NCBI RefSeq assembly: GCF_014650495.1 | Contig: NZ_BMVB01000032.1 | Location: 1-49,659 of the forward strand | DNA: 49,659 bases | From: Streptomyces cinnamoneus | Lineage (GTDB): Bacteria; Actinomycetota; Actinomycetes; Streptomycetales; Streptomycetaceae | Direction: 5' to 3' | Shown: one piece after another, positions 38,423 through 46,149 of the stretch | Numbering within the stretch: position 1 is the first letter of the stretch | Layout of the letters: each line of letters begins with the position of its first letter | The notes under the pieces: generated by a model | The model's input: the letters and a program-made list of their open reading frames with translations, nothing else | Databases searched by the model: none | Told to the model about the DNA's origin: nothing | Translations under genes and position numbers: made by a program

Positions 38423-39790
38423 TCAGCGCAGGGCGAGCGCGGTGCGCAGGGTGGTGAACAACCCGGTCTGGTCGGTGACCCCGAGGACGCGGTGGGCCTG
38501 CGGGCCCTGGGCCGCGATGCGGACCTGCACCCCGGTGTGCTCCTGGCCCCCGCCGCCCGCGTTGGTGCCGTAGCCGACCTTCATCAGGCCGCCCTCGTCG
38601 GTGACGAGCGTCGCCGACTTCCCGGCCGGCCGGGAGTCGACCGGCACGATCTGACTGCTGTGGCCGTGGTCGGCGGTGGTGACGACCAGGGTGTCGGGGT
38701 GTGCGGCCGCGTACGCCCGGGCGACCCGCACCGCGCGGTCGAACGCGGCGGTCTCGCCGATCTGGCCGCAGGGGTTCGCCTCGTGGTCCTCCTTGTCGAT
38801 GGAGGCGCCCTCGACCTGGAGGAAGAATCCCTTGCCCGTGCGGTCGCGGCCCTTGTCCCGTTTCCCTTCGAGGAGTTCGAGCGCCTTGCGCGTCTGGGCC
38901 TCCAGGCTCGGTGTGCCGGCCGGGCGCCCGGGAGGGGAGGTGACGCACCGCTGGGGTGGGGTGCCGGTGGTGGTGGCCGGCTTGCCGGTCCACTCCGAGG
39001 GCTGGGCGTCCGGTGCGAACAGCCCGAGCACGGGCCGGCCCGGCCGGGCCGCCCGCAGCCCGGCGGCGTCGGTCACCACCTGGTAGCCGAGCCGCCGGGC
39101 CTGCTGGGTGACGGTCCGGCCCCGGTCCGGCCCCTCGGTGATGGTCTGGTCGAAGACCCGCTTCCCTCCGCCGAGCAGGACGTCGACGCGGTGCGCGACG
39201 CTCTGTTCGGCGATGGAACCCGGACCGCCACGGCCCCGGGTGTCGCCGGGGCACCGCTTCATGTCCGCGGGGCCCTGGCAACTGCGGTCGGTGGCGTGCG
39301 CCGCGATCGCGGCGGGTGTGGCGTCGGTGAGCTCCGCGGTGGTGACGCTGCCGGTGGCGAGCCCGTTGCGCTGGGCGAGCTCCAGGATCGTGGGCAGCGG
39401 CCGGTCGGTGTCCCAGGTCTTGGACAGGCGGCGGTTGACGGTCTTGTGGCCGGTGGCCCAGCCGGTGGCGCTGGCCGCGGAGTCGGTGACGTAGTCGGGC
39501 CGTCCGTGGCCGTCGACGGCGTACGTGGTGTAGGCGCCGGTCATCGGTAACCGGTCCATGTGCAGCCGTCCCCCGGCGCCCACCGTGTAGTTGCGGGCGA
39601 GGGTGATCTCGGAGTCGCCCATGCCGTCGCCGATCAACAGGATCACGTTGCGTGCGGTGCCACCGGTGGCCGTCCGGGACACCGGATCGGAGGCGGCGGC
39701 CCCGGCCGGCACCACGACACCGGCGACGAGCAGGGCCGCCGCCCCGAGGGCGCGGCGGCGGGGACGTCTTCCAACTGCCCACATGGTCAT
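38423..39790 (-). CDS. Secreted alkaline phosphatase (PhoA superfamily)
   Basis: A 455-residue alkaline phosphatase. After a Tat- or Sec-like signal (VGRRPRRRALGAAALLVAG) come NVILLIGDGMGDSEI (metal-binding Asp), the nucleophile Ser in VTDSAASATGWATG, FFLQVEGASIDKEDHEANP (metal site), VVTTADHGHSSQIV and GGGQEHTGVQV (metal His). All elements of the active site are present, so it should hydrolyse phosphomonoesters outside the cell. The start is ATG 39790, with GGGAGG 9 nt upstream. Codon 81 is TTA (39548-39550 on the plus strand), so translation may await the bldA tRNA. Phosphate control by PhoP would be expected but no clear PHO box was identified. Confidence 0.92.
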   Translation of the reverse strand: MTMWAVGRRPRRRALGAAALLVAGVVVPAGAAASDPVSRTATGGTARNVILLIGDGMGDSEITLARNYTVGAGGRLHMDRLPMTGAYTTYAVDGHGRPDYVTDSAASATGWATGHKTVNRRLSKTWDTDRPLPTILELAQRNGLATGSVTTAELTDATPAAIAAHATDRSCQGPADMKRCPGDTRGRGGPGSIAEQSVAHRVDVLLGGGKRVFDQTITEGPDRGRTVTQQARRLGYQVVTDAAGLRAARPGRPVLGLFAPDAQPSEWTGKPATTTGTPPQRCVTSPPGRPAGTPSLEAQTRKALELLEGKRDKGRDRTGKGFFLQVEGASIDKEDHEANPCGQIGETAAFDRAVRVARAYAAAHPDTLVVTTADHGHSSQIVPVDSRPAGKSATLVTDEGGLMKVGYGTNAGGGGQEHTGVQVRIAAQGPQAHRVLGVTDQTGLFTTLRTALALR

Positions 39791-39825
39791 GACGCTGAAC
39801 CTCCCGTGGCCGGTGGTGCAGAAGC

Positions 39826-39854
39826 AGTTGCAAGCAGTGTGCAACCGCTGTCAA
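39826..39854 (-). promoter_or_regulatory. Promoter candidate of the alkaline phosphatase
   Basis: On the minus strand TTGACA (39854-39849), a 17-bp spacer and GCAACT (39831-39826). The spacer contains TTGCAC and TTGCAA steps repeated about every 11 nt, reminiscent of direct-repeat operators. They do not match the PHO-box consensus well enough to assign. Confidence 0.4.
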
Positions 39855-39875
39855 GTGGGCCCGGGGTGACGCCGG

Positions 39876-40109
39876 TTACTGCCGGGCCCTCGCCCGTTCC
39901 CGGTGGCCGAGCACGGTCGCCAGCACGCCGATCAGCGTCAGGGCCTCGGGGCTGAGCCCCGGTGAGCAGACGGCGACGACGACGATGACGACCACGATGG
40001 TCAGTGCGTCACAGATCTGGTCGGCGAGGGGGTGCCGGTCCCTGCGGCGCGCGGAGCTCCGCCGCTTCCCCCGGCCCGTCCCCAGTCCGTTCTTCTGTCC
40101 ACCCTTCAC
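39876..40109 (-). CDS. Small single-pass membrane protein (77 aa)
   Basis: A short protein with a very basic N-terminus (VKGGQKNGLGTGRGKRRSSA), one membrane helix (DALTIVVVIVVVAVCSPGLS) and a short basic end. The start is GTG 40109, 5 nt after GGGGAG; longer frames upstream have no ribosome site and cross the AT-rich promoter region. It is divergent from the serine hydrolase gene across a 244-bp region. No family is recognised. The signals for a real gene are good but modest. Confidence 0.5.
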   Translation of the reverse strand: MKGGQKNGLGTGRGKRRSSARRRDRHPLADQICDALTIVVVIVVVAVCSPGLSPEALTLIGVLATVLGHRERARARQ

Positions 40110-40162
40110 GATCACTCCCCTAACCGTCGTGACTGGGATCCCAACGGAATATGAGCTTCCGC

Positions 40163-40195
40163 TTAGTCGAACTCTGCAGGTAGTGAAGCGACTAA
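40163..40195. promoter_or_regulatory. 7-bp inverted repeat in the AT-rich intergenic region
   Basis: TTAGTCG at 40163-40169 and CGACTAA at 40189-40195, spacer 19 bp. It lies in the shared upstream region of the small membrane protein and the serine hydrolase. Confidence 0.4.
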
Positions 40196-40211
40196 TCAAA
40201 TACAAAACGGA

Positions 40212-40231
40212 TGTATCACCCGGGTGATGCA
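40212..40231. promoter_or_regulatory. 20-bp palindrome centred on ATCACCCGGGTGAT
   Basis: The inner 14 bp (40215-40228) form a perfect palindrome. The flanks extend symmetry to 40212-40231 with one mismatch pair. It lies 123 bp before the serine hydrolase and about 100 bp before the small membrane protein. It is a likely operator for a dimeric regulator. It differs from the BldD consensus by one base in the centre spacing. Confidence 0.55.
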
Positions 40232-40353
40232 ACGGCATTACGAGACCGGGTCGGTGAGAAATCTCCTTTTCCCGGCATATACGATCATGGTTGGCTGTGG
40301 GTCGACAGGGACCGACGGCGAGGCAAGTCATCAGGGAAGAAGGAGACTTCACC

Positions 40354-41616
40354 ATGGCAGGGAACCGGTTTCTGCGGTCCGTGGCGGTCGTCGCGGCCTC
40401 TGCGGCGTTAGTCGCGGGAGGGGCGGCGAACGCCTCCGCCGACGAGGCGTCGTCCGCCCCCGATGCGGCACAGGTGCGCGCGGCGCTGCAGCGCACGGTG
40501 AACGCGGGCGCGCCCGGGGCGTTCGCGGTGATCAGGGATCACGACAACCCCGGCCTCGACCAGTCGCTGACCGTGGGCAAGGCCGATCTGAGCGGCACCC
40601 CCATGAACGCCGACTGGCGCTTCAGAGTGGGCAGCAACACCAAGATGTTCACGTCGGTCCTGGTGATGCGCCTCGTCGACGAAGGCCGTCTCGACCTGGA
40701 CAAGCCGCTGCGCGACTACCTGCCGGAGGGCACGCTGCCGCTGGACTGGCAGATGACCGCACGCCAGGTGATGCAGCACCGTGCCGGGGTGTACGACCAC
40801 ACCAACGACCTCCTGGAGCAGTCCGGTGAGGAGACCACGGACGTCTACGAGAAGCGCATCCGCAACAACGTCTACGATCCCAAGGACCTCGTGGCGATGT
40901 CCGTGAAGCACGGCGTCCAGTACACGCCGGGCTCCAAGTACGCCTATTCCAACACCGACTTCGTGCTGATGGGCCTCGCCGTCGAGCACCTCACCGGGCG
41001 CCCCTACGGCGACGTGCTGCGCGAGCAGATCATCGAGCCGCTGAAGCTGAAGCGCACGTCCTACGTCGTGCCCGAGAAGGCCATCGCGGGCCCGCACGTC
41101 ACCGGCTACCTGACCAACGACGACCGTTCCAAGCCGCTGCTGGACTCCACCGAGCAGACGGCCTCCTGGGTCGGCGCCGCGGGAGCGGTCATCTCCACCG
41201 CCGACGACCTCGACCGCTTCCTCACCGCCCTGGTCGCCGGAAGCTCCGGCGGGCTGGTCTCGGACGCGTCGCTGCGGCAGATGGAGAGCGTGCTGCCCAC
41301 CCCCACGGCGAAGATCGGCTACGGGCTGGGGCTGCGGGAGATCTCCCTCTCCTGCGGCAAGGTGCTCGGCCACGGCGGCATCGTCCAGGGCTACCAGACG
41401 CAGTCGTTCACCACGGCCGACGGCAAGCGGACGGTCATCGTCTTCGCCAACGCCTCCAACAACGGCTCCGTCACCCAGGGCCTGATGGGCGCGCTGGAAC
41501 CCGCCTTCTGCGGCAAGCGGCCCGCCCCCGCCGCGAGCCGGTCCCTGACCAACGGCGGCAGCCGCCACCACGCACCCGCCGACACCGTCCCGGCCGTCGA
41601 GGACCCGCGCATCTGA
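40354..41616 (+). CDS. Secreted serine hydrolase (beta-lactamase/DD-peptidase family)
   Basis: A 420-residue class C beta-lactamase-like serine hydrolase. The signal peptide (VAVVAASAALVAGGAANASA) is followed by the S94-x-x-K97 motif (GSNTKMFTSV), the Y-S-N motif (KYAYSNTDFVLMG) and the HGG box (LGHGGIVQGYQ). D-alanyl-D-alanine carboxypeptidase or esterase activity is likely; it resembles the Streptomyces R61 DD-peptidase in layout. The start is ATG 40354 behind AAGGAG. Codon 19, in the signal peptide, is TTA (40408-40410), a strong sign of bldA control. A low-complexity tail after residue 395 may anchor it to the wall. Confidence 0.92.
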   Translation: MAGNRFLRSVAVVAASAALVAGGAANASADEASSAPDAAQVRAALQRTVNAGAPGAFAVIRDHDNPGLDQSLTVGKADLSGTPMNADWRFRVGSNTKMFTSVLVMRLVDEGRLDLDKPLRDYLPEGTLPLDWQMTARQVMQHRAGVYDHTNDLLEQSGEETTDVYEKRIRNNVYDPKDLVAMSVKHGVQYTPGSKYAYSNTDFVLMGLAVEHLTGRPYGDVLREQIIEPLKLKRTSYVVPEKAIAGPHVTGYLTNDDRSKPLLDSTEQTASWVGAAGAVISTADDLDRFLTALVAGSSGGLVSDASLRQMESVLPTPTAKIGYGLGLREISLSCGKVLGHGGIVQGYQTQSFTTADGKRTVIVFANASNNGSVTQGLMGALEPAFCGKRPAPAASRSLTNGGSRHHAPADTVPAVEDPRI

Positions 41617-41624
41617 GCCCGCCC

Positions 41625-41672
41625 GGTCCCGGGAGCGCCCCACCCGCCCTGCCGGAGGCACCCCCCGGGACC
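41625..41672. terminator. Inverted repeat after the serine hydrolase gene
   Basis: GGTCCCGGG 41625-41633 pairs with CCCGGGACC 41664-41672, a 9-bp stem with a 30-nt loop just after the stop. It is a possible terminator. Confidence 0.4.
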
Positions 41673-41816
41673 GTGCGGAGGCGCCCCTGCGGGTATAGCT
41701 TTAATTCAAGGGTAAATCTTCGGGTTTCGGCCGGGGACGCCTCCGGCCCGGGAAGCAGGCAGCGAGCCGGACGTGTCGGGCGGGCACCTGGAGCGCCGGG
41801 AAGGTAAGCAGGGAGC

Positions 41817-42923
41817 ATGCGCCTTCAGCACCGTCCGCCGGGCCCCGGTCAGCCGTGGCGTCATCGCAGAGCGCTGATCGCGGTGCCCCTCGGGATCATT
41901 GCGGTGATCATGGCGCTCGACCTGGTGACCGGCCCGGACATCCACCTGGGACCGTTGCTCGTCGCAGCGCCGGCGCTCACCGCGGCCATCGGCGGCGCCC
42001 GGCTGACCGCCCTCGTCGGCGCGCTCGCCGTCGCCGCCCAGATCACCCTCGGCTTCCTGTTCGGCCGGGCGACGACGGCCGACCACCAGGCGCAGACCGT
42101 CGCCCTCTTCCTGGCCACCGTCTTCATCGTGGCCTTCCGCATCGTCCACGAACGCCACGAGCAGGCCATGGACCAGGTCCGTTCCGTCGCCGACGCCGCG
42201 CAGAAGGTCCTGCTCAGACCGCTGCCGCCGCGCATCGGGGAGCTGTGCCTCGCGTCGGTGTACGTCGCCGCCGAGGCGGAGGCCAAGATCGGCGGCGACC
42301 TCTTCGCGGCGGTACGGGCCCGGAAGGGGACCCGCGTTCTGATCGGCGACGTGCGCGGCAAGGGACTGGACGCCATCGGCGACGCCGCACTGCTCCTCGG
42401 CGCCTTCCGCGCGGCCGCCCACCGTTTCCCGCCGCTGCCCCGGCTGGTCGCCCACCTGCACAACACCGTCTACTGGGACGCGGACGGACCCCCCGGCGAC
42501 CCGGCGGTAGGGGAGGGCTTCGTCACCGCCGCGGTGCTGGAGATCCACGACGACGAACCCCTGCTGGAGCTGATCAGCTGCGGTCATCCGCCGCCGCTGA
42601 TCCTGCGGGAGGGCGGGGTCATCCCCCTGGCGGTGAGCGACCCCTCCCTCCCGCTCGGCGTGGGCGGCGAGCAGTCGGAGGGCGACTACACGGCCGAGTC
42701 GTTCACGTACCGTGACGACGACCTGCTGCTGCTCTACACGGACGGAGTCATCGAGGCCCGCAGCCCCGGGGGAGCCTTCTACCCGCTCGCCGAGCGGCTC
42801 GCCCTCTGGCGGGAGACCGAGCCCGGCCGGCTCGTCCGGCGTGTCCACGAGGACCTGCTCGCCCACACCGGCGGTTCCCTCGACGACGACGTGGCCCTGC
42901 TCGCCATCAAGCGTTGCCCCTGA
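41817..42923 (+). CDS. Membrane PP2C/SpoIIE-family phosphatase
   Basis: A 368-residue protein. Four or five membrane helices occupy residues 20-105 (IAVPLGIIAVIMALDLV and following). A helical linker leads to the PP2C SpoIIE domain, with metal-binding motifs KIGGDLFAA, GDVRGKGLDA and DDVALLAIKR, plus LLLYTDGVIEAR. Such proteins dephosphorylate anti-sigma factor antagonists and are numerous in Streptomyces. The start ATG 41817 has AAGG at 41801 and GGGAG upstream. A GGGTAT, resembling the -10 of SigB-class promoters, lies at about 41691, which would suit stress control; no good -35 was seen. The substrate is unknown. Confidence 0.88.
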   Translation: MRLQHRPPGPGQPWRHRRALIAVPLGIIAVIMALDLVTGPDIHLGPLLVAAPALTAAIGGARLTALVGALAVAAQITLGFLFGRATTADHQAQTVALFLATVFIVAFRIVHERHEQAMDQVRSVADAAQKVLLRPLPPRIGELCLASVYVAAEAEAKIGGDLFAAVRARKGTRVLIGDVRGKGLDAIGDAALLLGAFRAAAHRFPPLPRLVAHLHNTVYWDADGPPGDPAVGEGFVTAAVLEIHDDEPLLELISCGHPPPLILREGGVIPLAVSDPSLPLGVGGEQSEGDYTAESFTYRDDDLLLLYTDGVIEARSPGGAFYPLAERLALWRETEPGRLVRRVHEDLLAHTGGSLDDDVALLAIKRCP

Positions 42924-42954
42924 CCGGGGCGGCCCGGCGCGGACCGGCCGGACG

Positions 42955-43935
42955 TCACCCCAGGATGTGGACCTCGGTGCTGTTGGTGCCCGTCCGGCTC
43001 TTCTTCACGGCCACCAGGTCGGGACGCCCGTCCCGGTTCCAGTCGGCTACGGCGAAGTCGAAGGTGTCGTCGGTTTCGTGCAGGGCGGTGCCGGTCTGCA
43101 GGATGAACCGCTGGAAGTTGTTCGCGCCGGAGAGGATGTGGACTTCGGTGCTGTTGGTTCCGGTGCGGCTCTTTTTGATGGCGACGAGGTCGGGGCGGCC
43201 GTCGCGGTCCCAGTCGGTGGCGGCGAAGTCGAAGGTGTCGTCGGTTTCGTGCAGGGCGGTGCCGGTCTGCAGGACGAAGCGCCGGAAGTTGTTCGCGCCG
43301 GAGAGGATGTGGACTTCGGTGCTGTTGGTTCCGGTGCGGCTCTTTTTGATGGCGACGAGGTCGGGGCGGCCGTCGCGGTCCCAGTCGGTGGCGGCGAAGT
43401 CGAAGGTGTCGTCGGTTTCGTGCAGGGCGGTGCCGGTCTGCAGGATGAACCGCTGGAAATTGCTCGCGCCGGAGAGGATGTGGACCTCGGTGCTGTTGGT
43501 GCCCGTCCGGCTCTTCTTCACGGCCACCAGGTCCGGTCGCCCGTCACGGTCCCAGTCGGCCAGGGTGAAGGCGAACGTGCCGTCCGTCTCGTGCAGGGCG
43601 GTGCCGGTCTGCAGGACGAATCTCTGGAAGTTGCCGGCACCCGACAGGATGTGGACTTCCGTGCTGTTGGTGCCCGTCCGGCTCTTCTTCACGGCGACGA
43701 GGTCGGGGCGCCCGTCGCGGTCCCAGTCGGCGGTCGTCGTGGCGAAGGTGTCGTCGGTCTCGTGGAGTGCCGTGCCGGTCTGCAGGATGAAGTTGCGGAA
43801 CGCCGCGGCGCCGGCCTGCGGAGCGCGCTCGGGCGTCTGATGCTTCCCGGCGGCCACCGCGCCGCCCGGAGCGACGAGGACGGCGCCCAGAACGACCGGG
43901 GCGAGTGCGGCAACGGCTGCCTTCATGGTGCGCAC
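42955..43935 (-). CDS. Secreted FG-GAP/VCBS tandem-repeat protein
   Basis: A 326-residue secreted protein. After a signal peptide (MKAAVAALAPVVLGAVLVAP) and a 15-residue linker come five 57-residue repeats. Each contains the Ca-binding-like DWDRDGRPDLV (FG-GAP/VCBS core) and SRTGTNSTEVHIL. The five units would form a blade-like propeller of five, one fewer than a closed six- or seven-blade ring, unless two chains join. The last repeat is cut after EVHIL. Such proteins bind surfaces or carbohydrates. The start is GTG 43935, with GGGAGG 7 nt upstream; ATG 43926 has none. It is divergent from the protease-nuclease gene. Confidence 0.85.
   Translation of the reverse strand: MRTMKAAVAALAPVVLGAVLVAPGGAVAAGKHQTPERAPQAGAAAFRNFILQTGTALHETDDTFATTTADWDRDGRPDLVAVKKSRTGTNSTEVHILSGAGNFQRFVLQTGTALHETDGTFAFTLADWDRDGRPDLVAVKKSRTGTNSTEVHILSGASNFQRFILQTGTALHETDDTFDFAATDWDRDGRPDLVAIKKSRTGTNSTEVHILSGANNFRRFVLQTGTALHETDDTFDFAATDWDRDGRPDLVAIKKSRTGTNSTEVHILSGANNFQRFILQTGTALHETDDTFDFAVADWNRDGRPDLVAVKKSRTGTNSTEVHILG
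42958..43800. repeat. Tandem array of five 171-bp coding repeats
   Basis: Marker CTGCAGG recurs at 43096, 43267, 43438, 43609 and 43780, an exact 171-bp period. The middle units are nearly identical at the DNA level, suggesting recent duplication or gene conversion. The array is all coding for the FG-GAP protein. Confidence 0.9.
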
Positions 43936-44106
43936 AGGAATGCCTCCCTGACCCATGCTCCCGGGAAGCTCCCGGGAGGCGCGACCGATGCTAGGGGCCC
44001 CCTCGGATCCTGCTCCCGGAGCGTCGCGCCGACGACCGGAAGCCATGGGTGAAGGGCCGATTCCGGCTGCCGTGACGGGCCTGACCGGGCGCGATTCCTC
44101 CCGGCA

Positions 44107-44118
44107 TGCCGTACGGCA
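44107..44118. promoter_or_regulatory. 12-bp palindrome upstream of the protease-nuclease gene
   Basis: TGCCGTACGGCA at 44107-44118 is a perfect palindrome, 83 bp before the start of the fusion gene. It may be an operator for the divergent region 43936-44201; nothing else in that region is clear. Confidence 0.35.
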
Positions 44119-44201
44119 GGCCCCGTGCCAGGCTGGAAACGGAGGCCGCCGGCCGGGCAGCTCCGGTCAGCGACGACGCTTCTGACGCAAGGGAGCCCGT
44201 C

Positions 44202-46064
44202 ATGGCGCCCAAGAAGAAGACGGCTCCCGGCAAGCCGGCAGCCGACCGGGACAAACTGATCGCCTCTCTCCGGCAGTTCATCAGAACCAAGGGACCGGCC
44301 TACCTCGACGACCCCAACGTGTCGTCGATCGGCATCGGCTACCGGGTGAAGAACGGCAAGCGGGGTAAAGAACTCGCCGTCCAGTTCACGGTCGACAAGA
44401 AGGTGCAGCCCGAAGCGCTGACGGCGCTGGGCACCACGGCGCTTCCCTCGTCCGTCACGGTCGACGGCGTCGAGGTGCCGACCGACGTCATCGAACGCAG
44501 CTACCAGCCGCACCTGCGCGTCGTCCCGGAGGTGGCGAGCCCCGACCGCAAGACGCGTCTCGACCCGGTCGTGCCCGGCGTGAGCGTCGCGCACGTCAAG
44601 GTGTCGGCGGGCACCATCGGCTGCATCGTCTTCGACCGCAAGGACGGCACGCCCTACGTGCTGAGCAACTGGCACGTCCTGCACGGGCCCGACGGCAGGC
44701 TGGGCGAGGACGTCGTGCAGCCCGGCCCGCACGACGACAACCGCATCGCCCGCAACCACCTGGGCACCCTGGCCCGTTCCCACCTCGGGCTGGCCGGCGA
44801 CTGCGCCGTGGCGAGGATCAACGACCGGGGTTTCCTGCCGGAGATCTCCGAACTCGGTGTCGTCCCGGAGGAACTGGGCGAGCCGGAACTCGGCGACAAG
44901 GTGGTCAAGAGCGGGCGGACCACCGGCGTCACGCACGGCGTGGTGCGGCGCATCGACACGATCGCGAAGATCAACTACGGGGGTCCGGTGGGGGAGCAGG
45001 CCATCGGCTGCTTCGAAATAGGCCCCGACCCCGACAACCTTCCCGCCGACGGAGAGATCAGCCAGGGCGGTGACTCGGGGTCCGCGTGGATGTTCAAGAC
45101 GGCCCGCGGCAAGCCCGGCAAGATCCTGGCCGGACTGCACTTCGGCGGTGAGGGCGGCGGCGACCCGGACGAGCACGCCCTGGCCTGCCTGCCCGGCTCC
45201 GTCTTCGAGAAGCTGGAGATCAGCCTGCAGCCGCCCCCGGTCCAGGAGGCGGAGGTCCTCGACGGATACGACCCCCTGTTCCTGGGCGAGCGGATCGACA
45301 CCCCCAAGCTCAACCCGACGGTCCTCGGCGACGCGGCCCTGTTCAACGGCTCCGAGGTCATCCCCTACACCCACTTCTCGCTGGCGCTCAGCTCCACCCG
45401 GGGCTTCGCCTTCTGGGTCGCCTGGAACGACGACGGCGGCTCGCTCAAGAAGCTCAGCCGCACGGGCATCGCATTCGTCAAGGACCCGCGCATTCCCGCC
45501 GACTTCCAGGTCGGCAACGAGCTCTACGAGGGCAACCGGCTCGACCGGGGGCACATCGCACGCCGGGCCGATCTGCTGTGGGGAAGCCCGACCGAGGCCG
45601 ACAAGGCCAACGTCGACTCGTTCTTCTACACCAACATCACGCCCCAGATGGACGACTTCAACCAGAGCAGCAAGAACGGACTGTGGGGCGATCTCGAAGA
45701 GGCCGTCTTCGCCGACGTCGACGTCGACGACCTGAAGGTCAGCATTTTCGGCGGACCGGTCTTCCAGGACGACGACCGTCTCTACCGGGGCATCCAGATA
45801 CCGCGCGAATTCTGGAAGGTCATCGCCTTTTCCGAAGGCGGCACCCTCAAGAGCAAGGCGTTCCTGCTGACGCAGAACCTCAATCAGCTCGAAGCGCTGG
45901 AGCTCGACGAGTTCCGCGTCTACCAGGTCACCGTGGCCGAGGTCGAGGAACGCGGACACCTCCGCTTCCCCGACGTCCTGCGCAAGGCGGACACCCTGGA
46001 GGTGCCGGAGTCGCTGGGCGACCGCCGGCCCCTGGCGAGACCGTCCGACATCCAGTGGCACTGA
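44202..46064 (+). CDS. Trypsin-like protease fused to a DNA/RNA nonspecific nuclease
   Basis: A 620-residue protein with no signal peptide (MAPKKKTAPGK). Residues 15-110 form a Nal1-like N-terminal domain (VSSIGIGYRVKNGK). A chymotrypsin-fold serine protease follows, with H158 (LSNWHVLHG), D200 (AGDCAVARIND) and S292 in GGDSGSAW. Residues about 360-610 are a NUC-type nuclease with H451 in DRGHIARRADL and the TNITPQMDDFNQS metal-site segment. Both active sites look complete. The nuclease could be activated, or a partner cleaved, by the protease. The cytoplasmic location and the pairing recall toxin or anti-phage effectors, but there is no proven function. The start is ATG 44202 with AAGGGAG upstream. 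Confidence 0.85.
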   Translation: MAPKKKTAPGKPAADRDKLIASLRQFIRTKGPAYLDDPNVSSIGIGYRVKNGKRGKELAVQFTVDKKVQPEALTALGTTALPSSVTVDGVEVPTDVIERSYQPHLRVVPEVASPDRKTRLDPVVPGVSVAHVKVSAGTIGCIVFDRKDGTPYVLSNWHVLHGPDGRLGEDVVQPGPHDDNRIARNHLGTLARSHLGLAGDCAVARINDRGFLPEISELGVVPEELGEPELGDKVVKSGRTTGVTHGVVRRIDTIAKINYGGPVGEQAIGCFEIGPDPDNLPADGEISQGGDSGSAWMFKTARGKPGKILAGLHFGGEGGGDPDEHALACLPGSVFEKLEISLQPPPVQEAEVLDGYDPLFLGERIDTPKLNPTVLGDAALFNGSEVIPYTHFSLALSSTRGFAFWVAWNDDGGSLKKLSRTGIAFVKDPRIPADFQVGNELYEGNRLDRGHIARRADLLWGSPTEADKANVDSFFYTNITPQMDDFNQSSKNGLWGDLEEAVFADVDVDDLKVSIFGGPVFQDDDRLYRGIQIPREFWKVIAFSEGGTLKSKAFLLTQNLNQLEALELDEFRVYQVTVAEVEERGHLRFPDVLRKADTLEVPESLGDRRPLARPSDIQWH

Positions 46065-46119
46065 GCGGGCCCGGACGGGCCGCCGACGACACGCCCTCGC
46101 GGCACCGTGCGGTGGTGCG

Positions 46120-46149
46120 GCCGTGCGGGCCACCGGTGGCCCGCACGGC
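46120..46149. terminator. 30-bp perfect palindrome terminator
   Basis: A 30-bp palindrome with no mismatch, between the converging fusion gene (stop 46064) and ABC permease (stop 46150). It folds to a 13-bp stem with a 4-nt loop and should stop transcription in both directions. Confidence 0.7.

Noticed and set aside
39790..39870. A PhoP (PHO box) site upstream of the alkaline phosphatase
   Set aside because: Repeats with an 11-nt period are seen, but they do not carry the GTTCACC-type core.
40212..40231. A BldD box
   Set aside because: The arms TNAC and GTNA are present but the centre is 4 bp instead of the 5 bp of the BldD consensus.
42914..43840. Repetitive plus-strand frames opposite the FG-GAP gene, first thought to be a repeat protein or an array
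   Set aside because: Their repeats are the antisense of the 171-bp coding repeats. The minus frame has a signal peptide and a real domain motif. The units are far too long and gapless to be CRISPR.
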